A stretch of 64,000 nucleotides of DNA from Pseudomonas sp. AOB-7 (GCF_003696305.1 NZ_RFFK01000012.1:62001-126000), one strand, 5' to 3'; counted from the stretch's first letter, positions 1 to 8,417 are shown. Notes: generated by a model not told the origin, from the letters alone. A program made the numbers and translations.

Positions 1-1211
1 GCCGCGCCGTACACCAGCCAGGAGCTGGCCGGCACCGGCAGCAGGTCGCGGCGCAACACCCGCAGCGGCGGCACACGGCCGAGCGCGGCCAGCGGCGGCA
101 GGGCGAAGCCGGCCAGCGACACCAGGCCGGTGGCCATGCCGGCCAGGGCCGGCCAGACGCCGGCCGGCGGCAGGTCGGCGGGGATCAGCCCGCGCAACAG
201 GTGAAACAAGACGTGCTGGCCGAGCCAGCCGAGCAGGGCGCCCAGCAGGCAGGCGAGCAGGCCGAGCAGCGCCAGCTGCAGGGCAAACAGCGTCAGCGCT
301 TCACGGCGCGACAGGCCCAGGCAACGCAGCAGCGCGCTGGCGTCGAAACGGCGGGCGGCGAAGCGCGCCGCCGACAGTGCCACGGCCACCCCGGCGAGCA
401 GCACGGCGGCCAGGCTGGCCAGGTTCAGGTAGCGCTCGGCACGGCCCAGCGCACTGCCGACCTGGCGATTGCCATCGCGAGCATCCTCCAGGCGCTGGTT
501 GGGTTCGAGGCTGGTTTGTACCGCCTGGCGGTAGGCAGCCAGCACCTCGGCGTCGCCGCGCCACAGTTCGCGAAAGCGTACGCGGCTACCCGGTTGCACC
601 ACCTCGGTGGCGGCCAGGTCATCGAGGTGCATCAGCACCCGCGGGGTCAGGCTGTAGAAGTCGCCGGCGCCGTCCGGATCGTAGGTCAGCACGCGGGTCA
701 GGCGCAGGCGCTTGGCGCCGATCTCGAGCTCGTCGCCGATCTGCAGGCCCAGGGCGGCCAGCAGGCGCGTCTCGGCCCAGGCTTCGCCGGGCGCCGGACC
801 CGCGCCGGGCTCTTCCGGCCGATAGGGGGCGGCGGCGCTTTTCAGTTCGCCACGCAGCGGGTAGGCATCGCTGGCGGCCTTGACGCTGGCCAGCTGAATG
901 CCGTCGCCGGCGGCGACCACGCTGGAAAATTCGACTATCTGCGCGTGATCCAGGCCCAGGCGGGTGCCGGCCTCGATCTGTTCGGGTTTGGCCTGTGTGC
1001 TGCCGCTCAGGCGCAGGTCGGCGGCGAGAAATTCGCTGGCGCGCAGCAGCATGGCATCGTTCAGCCGCGCGCTGAAGTAGCCGATGGCGCTGCTGGCGGC
1101 CACTGCCACCAGCAGGGCGAAGAACAGCACGCGCAGCTCGCCGGCGCGGGCGTCGCGCAGCAACTGGCGGGTGGCCAGTGCCAGCAGGCGAGTAAGCGGT
1201 ACGCGGTTCAT
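1..1211 (-). CDS. ABC transporter permease, FtsX/YbbP type (3' end beyond left edge)
   Basis: This is the first ~403 codons of a large inner-membrane permease; the C-terminus lies outside the window. Translation from the ATG at 1211 begins MNRVPLTRLLALATRQLLRD. A hydrophobic segment follows at about residues 28-45, then a periplasmic MacB/FtsX-like domain, then a multi-helix stretch after about residue 255, as expected of the YbbP family. It starts one base inside the stop codon of the ATP-binding gene upstream (TGATG overlap), so the two are translationally coupled and form one exporter. The substrate is unknown; family members are thought to act in lipoprotein or envelope extrusion. The gene was too long for a closed frame in the window, so it was read by hand. 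Confidence 0.85.
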   Translation of the reverse strand, partial: MNRVPLTRLLALATRQLLRDARAGELRVLFFALLVAVAASSAIGYFSARLNDAMLLRASEFLAADLRLSGSTQAKPEQIEAGTRLGLDHAQIVEFSSVVAAGDGIQLASVKAASDAYPLRGELKSAAAPYRPEEPGAGPAPGEAWAETRLLAALGLQIGDELEIGAKRLRLTRVLTYDPDGAGDFYSLTPRVLMHLDDLAATEVVQPGSRVRFRELWRGDAEVLAAYRQAVQTSLEPNQRLEDARDGNRQVGSALGRAERYLNLASLAAVLLAGVAVALSAARFAARRFDASALLRCLGLSRREALTLFALQLALLGLLACLLGALLGWLGQHVLFHLLRGLIPADLPPAGVWPALAGMATGLVSLAGFALPPLAALGRVPPLRVLRRDLLPVPASSWLVYGA

Positions 1212-1894
1212 CAGGGTTCCACGCGGTCGATCAGGTGGCCGGCCTCCAGACGGATCAGGCGTTGGCAACGATGGGCCAGGCGTTCGTCGTGGGTGACCAG
1301 CACCAGGGTGGTACCGCGCTCCTGGTTGAGCTCGAACAACAGGTCGCTGATGCGCTCGCCGGTGTGGCTGTCGAGGTTGCCGGTAGGCTCGTCGGCGAAC
1401 AGCACGTCCGGCTCGGCGGCGAAGGCGCGGGCGATGGCCACCCGCTGCTGCTCGCCGCCGGACAGCTGGCGTGGGTAGTGCGACAGGCGCTGGCCCAGGC
1501 CGACCCGCTCGAGCAGGGCGCGGGCACGCTGGCGGGCGTCGCCATGGCCTTCGAGCTCCAGCGGCAGCATGACGTTCTCCAGCGCGTTGAGGCTGTCGAG
1601 CAACTGGAAGGACTGGAAGACGAAGCCGACATGCTCGGCGCGCAGCCGTGCGCGCTGGTCTTCGTCGAGTTCGCCGAGGTCCTTGCCGGCCAGCAGCACG
1701 GTGCCGCCGCTGGGCAGGTCGAGCCCGGCGAGCAGGCCGAGCAGGGTGGATTTGCCCGAGCCGGAGCTGCCGACTATGGCCAGGCTGTCGCCTTTGGCCA
1801 GGTTCAGGTCGAGGTCGTGGAGGATGGTCAGCTCGCCTTCCGCGCTCTCGACCACTTTGCTAAGGTTCCGCGCAGCGAGAATGCTCGAAGTCAT
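1211..1894 (-). CDS. ABC transporter ATP-binding protein, YbbA/LolD type
   Basis: ATPase partner of the adjacent permease, 227 aa. It has Walker A GSSGSGKST, signature LSGGEQQR, Walker B VLFADEPTGNLD and the H-loop VTHD, in the usual order for the MacB/LolD/YbbA subfamily. The product should energise conformational change of the permease at the cytoplasmic face of the inner membrane. The start MTSSILAARN was chosen because it opens the ABC fold directly. Its CAT (1892-1894) lies beside the divergent tesA gene, so its promoter must overlap tesA sequence. Divergent ybbA-tesA is the same arrangement as in E. coli and other gammaproteobacteria. Confidence 0.93.
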   Translation of the reverse strand: MTSSILAARNLSKVVESAEGELTILHDLDLNLAKGDSLAIVGSSGSGKSTLLGLLAGLDLPSGGTVLLAGKDLGELDEDQRARLRAEHVGFVFQSFQLLDSLNALENVMLPLELEGHGDARQRARALLERVGLGQRLSHYPRQLSGGEQQRVAIARAFAAEPDVLFADEPTGNLDSHTGERISDLLFELNQERGTTLVLVTHDERLAHRCQRLIRLEAGHLIDRVEP

Positions 1895-1904
1895 GGAGAT
1901 TCCA

Positions 1905-2510
1905 ATGCGTGCATGGTGGCTGAGTGGTGCCTTGGCCCTGCTGTTCTGGGCCCAGGGGGCGGTTGCAGGCACCCTGCTTGTGGTCGGCGATAGTATCAGC
2001 GCGGCTTTTGGCCTGGATAGCCGCCAGGGCTGGGTCGCGCTGCTGGAAAAACGCCTGCAGGAGGAGGGTTTCGACCACAGGGTGGTCAACGCTTCGATCA
2101 GCGGCGATACCAGCGCAGGCGGCGCCGCACGGCTGTCTGCGCTGCTTGCCGAGCACCAGCCCACGCTTGTGATCATCGAGCTGGGCGGCAACGATGGCCT
2201 GCGCGGCCAGCCGCCTGCGCAATTGCAACAGAATCTTGCATCGATGATCGAACAGTCCCAGGTCGCCGGGGCACGCGTGCTGCTGCTCGGCATGCGCTTG
2301 CCGCCCAACTACGGTGCCCGCTACACCCAGGCCTTCGCCCAGGTGTTCGCCGACCTGGCGCAGGGCAAGCAGGTGCCGCTGGTGCCGTTCTTCCTCGAAG
2401 GCGTTGGCGGCGTGCCGGCGATGATGCAGGCCGACGGCATCCACCCCACCGCGGCGGCGCAGCCGCTGCTGCTCGATAACGTCTGGCCGGCGCTGAAACC
2501 GCTGCTCTGA
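1905..2510 (+). CDS. tesA: TesA-like arylesterase / lysophospholipase, periplasmic GDSL hydrolase
   Basis: A 201-aa SGNH hydrolase. An N-terminal signal peptide (about residues 1-21, ending GAVA) is followed by the GDS nucleophile motif (Ser30), GGND (block III) and DGIHPT (block V, Asp/His). It hydrolyses aryl esters, acyl-CoA thioesters and lysophospholipids in the periplasm. ATG 1905 was preferred over the in-frame ATG 1893 because GGAGAT at 1895-1900 sits at suitable spacing and the signal peptide then starts with MRAWW. The 1893 ATG overlaps the divergent ybbA start. Length and motifs are normal for E. coli TesA and Pseudomonas homologues. Confidence 0.92.
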   Translation: MRAWWLSGALALLFWAQGAVAGTLLVVGDSISAAFGLDSRQGWVALLEKRLQEEGFDHRVVNASISGDTSAGGAARLSALLAEHQPTLVIIELGGNDGLRGQPPAQLQQNLASMIEQSQVAGARVLLLGMRLPPNYGARYTQAFAQVFADLAQGKQVPLVPFFLEGVGGVPAMMQADGIHPTAAAQPLLLDNVWPALKPLL

Positions 2511-2554
2511 GACTTTTCCGCCCCAAGCCTTTCGGCTAATGTGGCCGGCCCGCC

Positions 2555-2848
2555 ATGGAGCCCCAGATGCCGCGTCTCGCCTGGTCCCTGTATGCCTATC
2601 AACTGATCGAGCCGGACGAGCAGCTGGATCTGTTCGCCTGCCGCGAGGTGCGCCTGCACCTGGTCGCCCGCCAGTTGCGCCTGGGCGGCCATGCCGACCG
2701 TACCCTGTGCGGCGGTTTGCTGCCGGCGCAGCCGCGCTGGCGGGCACTGGACAAACCCGTGCTGCGCGACCGGCGCCTGTGTCCGGCCTGCCTGGCCACG
2801 TTCGAGGCCCAGCGCCAGGGGCTGTACTCGAACTGGGCGGATGGCTGA
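2555..2848 (+). CDS. Conserved hypothetical protein, 97 aa
   Basis: Unrecognised small protein. The frame opens 44 bp after tesA and ends before the L,D-transpeptidase gene. It is Arg/Leu-rich with a CxxC (LCPACLA) near residues 77-84 and a further Cys in TLCGG. There is no signal peptide or membrane segment. Codon usage looks like the neighbours (strong GC3), which supports it as real. Other starts exist in the frame, for example MPRLAWSLYA five residues in. Function unknown; the cysteine pattern would allow metal binding but nothing proves it. Confidence 0.6.
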   Translation: MEPQMPRLAWSLYAYQLIEPDEQLDLFACREVRLHLVARQLRLGGHADRTLCGGLLPAQPRWRALDKPVLRDRRLCPACLATFEAQRQGLYSNWADG

Positions 2849-2917
2849 CGGCTGCCCTGGGCTTGAACGGCGGTGTACAATCGCTGCACTTCTAGTCAAC
2901 CCATCAAGGATTCCCGG

Positions 2918-3874
2918 ATGTTGTCGCGATTCTCTGCGGTCAACCGTTGCCTGACCCTCATGGCGCTGTGCACCAGCGCCGCGGTGCAGGCGCTCGAACT
3001 TCCCCTGCCGCCGCCCGGCGAAGACGTGGTCGGTCAGGTGCAGGTGATCAAGGCCAAGTACGAGGATACCTTCGCCGATCTGGGAACCACCCACGACCTG
3101 GGCTACCTGGAGATGGTCGCGGCCAACCCCGGGGTCGACCCCTGGCTGCCGGGCGAGGGCACCGAGATCGTCCTGCCGACGCGCTACGTCCTGCCGCCGG
3201 GCCCGCGTGAAGGCATAGTGATCAACCTGGCCGAGTACCGCCTGTACTACTACCCGAAAGGCCAGAACGTGGTGCATACCTTCCCCCTCGGCATTGGCCG
3301 CGAGGGCTGGGGCTCGCCGCTGGGCACCGGACGCATCACCGCGAAGACGCCGAACCCGGCCTGGTATCCGCCCAAGTCGATCCGCGAGGAGCATGCCGCC
3401 GAAGGCGATATTCTGCCCACCGTGGTGCCGCCGGGGCCGGATAACCCGCTGGGGCCATATAAGATGGGGCTGTCGTTCCCCGGCTACCTGATCCACGGCT
3501 CGAACAAGAAGTTCGGCATCGGCATGCGCGTCAGCCATGGCTGCTTCCGCATGCTCAACCACAACGTACTGGAGCTGGCGGACATGGCGCCGGTGGGGAC
3601 GCCGGTGCGCATCCTCAACGAGCCTTACAAGTTCGGTGTGAGTGGCGGCAAGGTCTATCTGGAGGCCCATGCGCCGCTGGACGACGAAGGCGCGCCCTCG
3701 GTCGTCGACAAGCACACGGCGGTGATCAATACCCTGCTCAAGCGCGAGGAACTCAGCGGCCTGCGCCTGGACTGGGAGATGGTCCGCGAAGTGGTGGCTT
3801 CGGAAGACGGCCTGCCGGTGCCGATCGCCGCCCAGGGCGACAACGTGGTGGCGAGCAGCGCTAACCCGTTCTAA
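2918..3874 (+). CDS. L,D-transpeptidase with LysM-like domain (YkuD/ErfK family)
   Basis: A 318-aa exported enzyme. A signal peptide (residues 1-25) is followed by a LysM-like peptidoglycan-binding segment (about 40-90) and a YkuD catalytic domain (about 98-235) with YLIHGSN (His193) and SHGCFRM (Cys209). These enzymes make 3-3 cross-links in peptidoglycan or attach Braun-type lipoprotein to it. The convergent neighbour encodes the lipoprotein OprI, so an OprI-anchoring role is attractive but inferred only from position. ATG 2918 follows AAGGA; an upstream in-frame start would place a charged leader ahead of the signal peptide. A strong terminator follows at 3892. Confidence 0.9.
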   Translation: MLSRFSAVNRCLTLMALCTSAAVQALELPLPPPGEDVVGQVQVIKAKYEDTFADLGTTHDLGYLEMVAANPGVDPWLPGEGTEIVLPTRYVLPPGPREGIVINLAEYRLYYYPKGQNVVHTFPLGIGREGWGSPLGTGRITAKTPNPAWYPPKSIREEHAAEGDILPTVVPPGPDNPLGPYKMGLSFPGYLIHGSNKKFGIGMRVSHGCFRMLNHNVLELADMAPVGTPVRILNEPYKFGVSGGKVYLEAHAPLDDEGAPSVVDKHTAVINTLLKREELSGLRLDWEMVREVVASEDGLPVPIAAQGDNVVASSANPF

Positions 3875-3891
3875 CGCGATCCGTGCCGAAC

Positions 3892-3924
3892 AGCCCGCCC
3901 GCACTTGTGCCGGCGGGCTTTTTA
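3892..3924 (+). terminator. Intrinsic terminator after the L,D-transpeptidase gene
   Basis: AGCCCGCC (3892-3899) pairs with GGCGGGCT (3912-3919), followed by TTTTT. It lies 18 bp after the stop codon. Confidence 0.85.
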
Positions 3925-3950
3925 TTGCTGGTAGTGTGCGTGCAGCGGCC

Positions 3951-3985
3951 AATAAAAAAGCCGACCCAGTTGCCTGGGTCGGCTT
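3951..3985 (-). terminator. Intrinsic terminator of oprI
   Basis: A 12-bp perfect stem (3958-3969 with 3974-3985, loop TTGC) is followed on the minus strand by a U-rich tract (complement of 3951-3957). It lies 20 bp beyond the oprI stop. Confidence 0.9.
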
Positions 3986-4004
3986 TCTAAAAGCCGGTCG
4001 CCTA

Positions 4005-4256
4005 TTACTTGCGGCTGGCTTTTTCCAGCATGCGCAGAGCGCGCTCGTTGGCTTCGTCAGCGGTCTGCTGAGCCTTCTGAGCGGCAGCCAGAGCTTCATC
4101 GGCCTTGCGGTAGGCTTCGTCGGCACGGGCTTGAGCGCGGGCAGCTGCGTCTTCGGTAGCAGTCAGACGAGCTTCGGTTTCTTTGGACATGCTGCTGCAA
4201 CCGGTAGCCAGAACTGCGGCCAGAGCCAGAGCAGAGAATTTCAGAACGTTGTTCAT
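4005..4256 (-). CDS. oprI: Major outer-membrane lipoprotein OprI (Lpp-like)
   Basis: 83-aa Braun-type lipoprotein. The lipobox LATGC puts the acylated cysteine at residue 20. The mature part is an almost uninterrupted heptad-repeat helix rich in Ala, Glu and Arg (ETEARLTATEDAAARAQARA and onward) and ends in SRK, where the terminal Lys can be linked to peptidoglycan. It tethers outer membrane to cell wall. The start was set at MNNVLKF, 45 bases inside a longer frame, because this begins the signal peptide and is preceded by AAGGGGAA. Strong flanking terminator and AT-rich upstream DNA fit a highly expressed monocistronic gene. Confidence 0.95.
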   Translation of the reverse strand: MNNVLKFSALALAAVLATGCSSMSKETEARLTATEDAAARAQARADEAYRKADEALAAAQKAQQTADEANERALRMLEKASRK

Positions 4257-4324
4257 CGTGTTCCCCTTGAGGTGGAGTTTTCCATAAAAGCAATTCCCCA
4301 ACTGCGGGAAATTAGCCGGCCTAC

Positions 4325-4352
4325 ATACTACCTATTACTTTTAGTAAGTAAA
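4325..4352 (-). promoter_or_regulatory. Candidate sigma-70 promoter of oprI
   Basis: On the minus strand TTTACT (4347-4352) and TAGTAT (4325-4330) are separated by 16 bp in a notably AT-rich patch about 70 bp upstream of the oprI start. Identified by eye; neither hexamer is perfect. Confidence 0.45.
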
Positions 4353-4521
4353 CGGAGGGCGAGCAAGAGTTGCGTGTTTTTTTACTGGGTGAGTCGTTTT
4401 CAGGTCAGTGGCTATGCTCTTTGGATAAAAAATAGCCAACTCTGATGCTGTTAGGACGTGCTCGCGGCCAAGCTGTTATAACTGTCGCGCAAGGACTACA
4501 ACAATAAGGGCGGGGACGAAG

Positions 4522-5895
4522 ATGTTGGGTAACTTGGGTTTGTTGCTGGGCTTGGCGTTGCTTATCTACATGGCGCTGCGTGGGGTGAACATTTTCATTG
4601 CGGCGCTGGTCTGCGCCATGCTGGTGGCCTTGAGCAACGGCGTGGCCGTGCCCAAGGCTTTGCTCGAGCACTTTCCGTTCGGCCCGCTGGGCGCATTCAC
4701 CTTCGCCGGCAAGTTCTTCGTGCTGTTTCTCTGCGGCGCCATCTTCGGTAAGGTCATGGCCGCCAGCCAGGCCGCCGGCAGCATCGCCCAGGCGATCACT
4801 CGCGGCCTCGGCACCCAGCGCACCCTGTGGGTGGCCATGCTGGTCTGCGCGGTGCTGACCTACGGTGGCGTGGTGGTGTTCGTGGTGATCTTCACCATGT
4901 ACCCGCTGGGCATCACCCTGATGCGCGAGGCCAACCTGCCCAAGCGCCTGTTCTGCGCGGCGACGGCCCTGGGCGCGGGCACCTTCACCATGACTGCCTT
5001 GCCGGGGTCGCCGTCGATCCATAACGTGATCGCCGCCAGTGCCCTGGGCACCGATCTGTTCGCCGGGGCCTGGATCGGCGTGTTCGCCAGCCTGCTGATG
5101 ATCGGCCTGGGCATGGCCTATCTGCAGCGCGAGTGGCGCCTGGCGCGCGAGCGGGGCGAGGGCTTCGAGGCCAACGCCCAGGATGCGCGCATGGAGCAAC
5201 TGGCCGGCACGCCGGGAACCGGGCCGCACTGGGGCATGGCGCTGGTGCCGATCGTCGTGGTGCTGGGCATCATCCTGCTGCCACGTCTGCTCGCCTTGTC
5301 CGGCGCGGTCGCACCCGGCGAGGGCGCCCTGGGCGGGCTGCTGGCGTTCAGTCAGGCGCAACCGATTCTCTGGCCGAGCCTGGCGCTGGTGCTGGCCACC
5401 GGAGTGGCGGTGCTGATGTTTCCGACCTTGCGTCGCAACACCCTGGGTGTGCTGGGGCAGGGCGCCGACGACGCGATCATGCCGCTGCTCAATACCGCGG
5501 CGGTGATCGGCTTCGGCGGCGTGGTGACGCAGACCGCGGGTTTCGCCCAGTTCGCGCAATGGATACTGGCGTTGGACCTGCCGCCGCTGCTCTCGGTATT
5601 CGCCTCGGTCAGCGTGGTGTCCGGCATCGTCGGCTCCTCCTCCGGCGGCCTACAGATCTTCATGCAGACCCTGGCGCCGCGTTATCTGGAAATGGGCGTG
5701 GAGCCTGAGGTGCTGCACCGCATCGCTAATATCGCCGCCGGTGGCCTGGATTCGCTGCCGCACTGTGGGGCGGTGATCGCCATGCTGATGATCATGGGCC
5801 TGACCCACAAACAGGCCTACAAGGATATCTTCGTCATCACCGTGCTGATCCCGGTGCTGGCCGTGCTGCTGTGCATCGCGGTCTTGAGCCTGTGA
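4522..5895 (+). CDS. GntP-family permease
   Basis: 457-aa polytopic inner-membrane transporter with about a dozen hydrophobic helices. Its family features include the conserved GTFTMTALPGSPSIHN region near the middle and the SSSGGLQIFMQTL and GGLDSLPHCGAV segments near the end. The GntP/citrate-lactate superfamily moves small hydroxy-acids such as gluconate or 3-hydroxybutyrate with protons. No catabolic gene lies beside it, so the substrate cannot be inferred here. ATG 4522 starts the first hydrophobic helix; the upstream SD is weak (GGGGACGA). It stands alone, with a 140-bp gap before the GNAT gene. Confidence 0.85.
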   Translation: MLGNLGLLLGLALLIYMALRGVNIFIAALVCAMLVALSNGVAVPKALLEHFPFGPLGAFTFAGKFFVLFLCGAIFGKVMAASQAAGSIAQAITRGLGTQRTLWVAMLVCAVLTYGGVVVFVVIFTMYPLGITLMREANLPKRLFCAATALGAGTFTMTALPGSPSIHNVIAASALGTDLFAGAWIGVFASLLMIGLGMAYLQREWRLARERGEGFEANAQDARMEQLAGTPGTGPHWGMALVPIVVVLGIILLPRLLALSGAVAPGEGALGGLLAFSQAQPILWPSLALVLATGVAVLMFPTLRRNTLGVLGQGADDAIMPLLNTAAVIGFGGVVTQTAGFAQFAQWILALDLPPLLSVFASVSVVSGIVGSSSGGLQIFMQTLAPRYLEMGVEPEVLHRIANIAAGGLDSLPHCGAVIAMLMIMGLTHKQAYKDIFVITVLIPVLAVLLCIAVLSL

Positions 5896-6036
5896 TTGCG
5901 CATGACTGGGCGGTCTTTGGCCTGATAAGCTGTCAGCTCGCGCCGCCGAGACGAGGCGCGGGGATTTGCGCTTTCGGTAAAGCGTAGGTATGAAATACGG
6001 ATGTGCCGCGACAGGCTCGCGGCTAGAGGAGTGAAG

Positions 6037-6315
6037 ATGAGCGAGGGGTTGTCCATTCACCACGATCAGGCGGGTCACCAGTTCGTGACGTCCGTTGACG
6101 GTGATCGTGCCTACCTGGCCTATATGGACCTTGGTAAGCAGACCCTGGACATCTATCGCACCTTCGTCCCCAACGCCCTGCGCGGTCGCGGCATCGCCGC
6201 GGCGCTGACCGAGCACGCCCTGCGCTACGCCGAGGGCAAGGGCTACACGGTGATTCCGTCCTGTTCCTACGTCGAGCGTTATATGGAGCGTCGGTCGCGC
6301 CACCAGGCCGGCTGA
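6037..6315 (+). CDS. Small GNAT-like N-acetyltransferase (YidJ/YjdJ-type, 92 aa)
   Basis: A minimal GNAT domain. It carries the acetyl-CoA-binding loop NALRGRGIAAALTEHALRYA (R-G-x-G-I/A pattern), then the strand KGYTVIPSCSYVERY characteristic of the short YidJ-type proteins related to human NATD1. The Cys in PSCSYV is a conserved feature of that group. The physiological acceptor is not known. ATG 6037 is preceded by GAGGAG at good spacing; a longer start 12 codons upstream has no SD. It ends at a bidirectional terminator shared with DAHP synthase. Confidence 0.82.
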   Translation: MSEGLSIHHDQAGHQFVTSVDGDRAYLAYMDLGKQTLDIYRTFVPNALRGRGIAAALTEHALRYAEGKGYTVIPSCSYVERYMERRSRHQAG

Positions 6316-6331
6316 GGCTGAACGCGGATAT

Positions 6332-6360
6332 GAAAACGCCGGGCATCGCCCGGCGTTTTC
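6332..6360. terminator. Bidirectional terminator between the GNAT gene and aroG-type gene
   Basis: GAAAACGCCGGGC (6332-6344) pairs perfectly with 6348-6360 around a 3-base loop, with A4/T4 at the ends, serving both convergent genes. Confidence 0.88.
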
Positions 6361-6378
6361 GTTTGCGCTGCTGCCGAA

Positions 6379-7467
6379 TCAGCCGCGTTGACGCTTGGGC
6401 AGCACGTCCTTGAGCTTGGCGTGCATGCTGCGCAGGCTCTTCTCGGTGGTGTCCCAGTCGATGCAGGCATCGGTGATGGACACGCCGTACTTGAGGTCGC
6501 AGAGATCCTTGGGGATCGACTGGTTGCCCCAGCCCAGGTGGCTCTCGACCATCAGGCCGACGATCGAGTTATTGCCTTCGAGAATCTGATTGGCGACGTT
6601 TTCCATCACCAGCGGTTGCAGCGCCGGGTCCTTGTTGGAATTGGCGTGGCTGCAGTCGACCATGATGTTCGGGCGGATGCCGGCTTTGGTCAGTTCCTGC
6701 TCACAAATGGCAACGCTGACCGAATCGTAGTTGGGCTTGCCGTTGCCGCCGCGCAGCACCACATGGCCGTAGGCGTTGCCCTTGGTGGTGACGATGGATA
6801 CGCCGCCTTCCTGGTTGATGCCGAGGAAGCGGTGCGGGCTGGACACCGACTGCAGGGCGTTGATCGCCACGGTCAGGCCGCCGTCGGTGCCGTTCTTGAA
6901 GCCAACCGCAGACGACAGGCCCGAGGCCATTTCGCGGTGGGTCTGGGATTCGGTGGTGCGCGCGCCGATGGCCGACCAGCTGATCAGGTCCTGCAGGTAC
7001 TGCGGGGAAATCGGGTCGAGCGCCTCGGTGGCGGTGGGCAGGCCCATCTCGGCCAGGTCGCGCAGCAGCTGGCGACCGATGTGCAGGCCATCCTGAATCT
7101 TGAACGAGTCATCCAGGTAGGGATCGTTGATCAGGCCTTTCCAGCCGACCGTGGTGCGCGGCTTCTCGAAGTACACGCGCATGACCAGGAACAGGCTGTC
7201 GGACAGTTCGGCGGCCAGCACCTTGAGGCGCTCGGCGTATTCGTGGGCGGCCTTGATGTCATGAATCGAGCAGGGGCCGACCACCACGAACAGGCGATGA
7301 TCCTTGCCGTCGAGGATGTCGCGCACCACCTGGCGACCGTGGGCCACGGTCTTCAGCGCGGCATCGGTCAGGGGAATCTCGCGTTTCAGCTGATCGGGGG
7401 TGATCAGGGTTTCGTTGGAGGCGACGTTGAGGTCGTCGATCGGTAAATCAGCCATCGTGCTATTCAT
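6379..7467 (-). CDS. 3-deoxy-7-phosphoheptulonate (DAHP) synthase, class I
   Basis: First enzyme of the shikimate pathway: condenses phosphoenolpyruvate and erythrose 4-phosphate to DAHP in the cytoplasm. 362 aa, normal length for the AroF/AroG/AroH class. Diagnostic segments are VVVGPCSIHD, MRVYFEKPRTTVGWKG, IGARTTESQTHREMASGLS, GFKNGTDG and MVDCSHANSNKD, containing the PEP-phosphate and metal ligands (Cys, His, Glu, Asp). Which aromatic amino acid inhibits it cannot be told by eye. The start is uncertain between ATG 7467 and ATG 7455 (MADLPID); neither has a clear SD. No other aro gene is adjacent. Confidence 0.94.
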   Translation of the reverse strand: MNSTMADLPIDDLNVASNETLITPDQLKREIPLTDAALKTVAHGRQVVRDILDGKDHRLFVVVGPCSIHDIKAAHEYAERLKVLAAELSDSLFLVMRVYFEKPRTTVGWKGLINDPYLDDSFKIQDGLHIGRQLLRDLAEMGLPTATEALDPISPQYLQDLISWSAIGARTTESQTHREMASGLSSAVGFKNGTDGGLTVAINALQSVSSPHRFLGINQEGGVSIVTTKGNAYGHVVLRGGNGKPNYDSVSVAICEQELTKAGIRPNIMVDCSHANSNKDPALQPLVMENVANQILEGNNSIVGLMVESHLGWGNQSIPKDLCDLKYGVSITDACIDWDTTEKSLRSMHAKLKDVLPKRQRG

Positions 7468-7618
7468 CGGGTCAGGTCGTCAGGTCACGGGTGCCGGCCG
7501 CCAGCGATCCCCTGTGGCGGTGCACAGCTAGTTGGCGCAGGGGGAGGCCGAACCTTAGCGCGTAAGGGGCTTCGCGACAATGGGCGGTAGGTTCAATGAG
7601 GCCTATAGAGGGGGCGCA

Positions 7619-8032
7619 TCAGGCCAGATAGGGAAATTGCGCGGCGTGCTTGGCGATCCATTCGCGGGCGCAGTGTTCGATGGCCATGGGCTGGCCCGTC
7701 TCCTGCTCCAGTTGCTGGCGGTAATGCTGGATCTGGCACACCTGCTCGACCATGCGCGCACGGAACAGGGTGTCCTCGTCGAGGAAGGCGATGCCCACCA
7801 GATAGTCTTCAGCCTGGCGGCGACACCAGGCGACCACACCGGGGTAGCGCGCCTGCTCGCCGAACAGGGGAATGCGCAGTTCCACCGAGGTGCCGCGGCG
7901 AAAGCCGCGCGTCGAGTTGCACGCCACCCCGCCGAGGCTGATATTGTTCAGCCGTTGCCGCGGGATGCAGGCCTGTCTGCGCAATACCAGTTCCACCGGC
8001 ATGTCGCTTGGATGACGCAGAAACTTACGCAT
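7619..8032 (-). CDS. PilZ-domain protein (candidate c-di-GMP binding)
   Basis: 137 aa. The N-terminal RKFLRHPSDMP (RxxxR-like c-di-GMP loop) and later NISLGGVACNS (the D/N-x-S-x-x-G motif) define a PilZ domain over about residues 1-100; a helical tail follows. Such proteins bind cyclic di-GMP and modulate motility, polysaccharide or surface behaviour; the partner is unknown. GAGG sits 9 bases upstream of ATG 8032. This start codon overlaps by two bases the ATG of the divergent thioredoxin-like gene, so the two genes have no intergenic DNA. Confidence 0.87.
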   Translation of the reverse strand: MRKFLRHPSDMPVELVLRRQACIPRQRLNNISLGGVACNSTRGFRRGTSVELRIPLFGEQARYPGVVAWCRRQAEDYLVGIAFLDEDTLFRARMVEQVCQIQHYRQQLEQETGQPMAIEHCAREWIAKHAAQFPYLA

Positions 8033-8417
8033 GAGCACCGACCTCGAATGCAGGCAAACTGATATCAGTGATTTCAGTATAGCGACGCAATTGGAACTGA
8101 CCGATCTGGATGCGGACCGCCGCCTGCTCGATCTGCCCGGCACCTCGCTACTACTCTTCACAAGCACGGGCTGTGCCAGTTGCCGCTGGGCGCGCCGGGT
8201 GCTGCCGGCCATGCCCCTGCCGGTGGCGCCCCTGTGCTGGGTCGACGCCGGGCACAACGCCGGTCTGGTGACGCGCTACGAGGTGTTTCACCTGCCGGCG
8301 CTGTTTCTGATCCGCGACGGTCAGTTCTTTGGCGCGCTGCAGGCGCGCCTGACCCCCACCGATCTTGTTGCCGCCATGGGCGAAGCGCTGCGTCGCCCGG
8401 CTGAGGAGCTTCCCTGA
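8031..8417 (+). CDS. Thioredoxin-like protein with CASC motif
   Basis: 128 aa thioredoxin fold. After an N-terminal extension, FTSTGCASCRWARRVLP supplies a C-x-x-C active site (CASC instead of CGPC), and the segment YEVFHLPALFLIRDGQFF gives the cis-Pro position. It is probably a cytoplasmic thiol-disulfide protein of unknown partner. ATG 8031 shares bases with the divergent PilZ start and has no recognisable SD, so the true start could be internal (for example a TTG near 8090). Its stop overlaps the next gene by one base (TGATG), so it heads a three-gene operon with a PanE-like reductase and a 5'-nucleotidase. Confidence 0.75.
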   Translation: MSTDLECRQTDISDFSIATQLELTDLDADRRLLDLPGTSLLLFTSTGCASCRWARRVLPAMPLPVAPLCWVDAGHNAGLVTRYEVFHLPALFLIRDGQFFGALQARLTPTDLVAAMGEALRRPAEELP

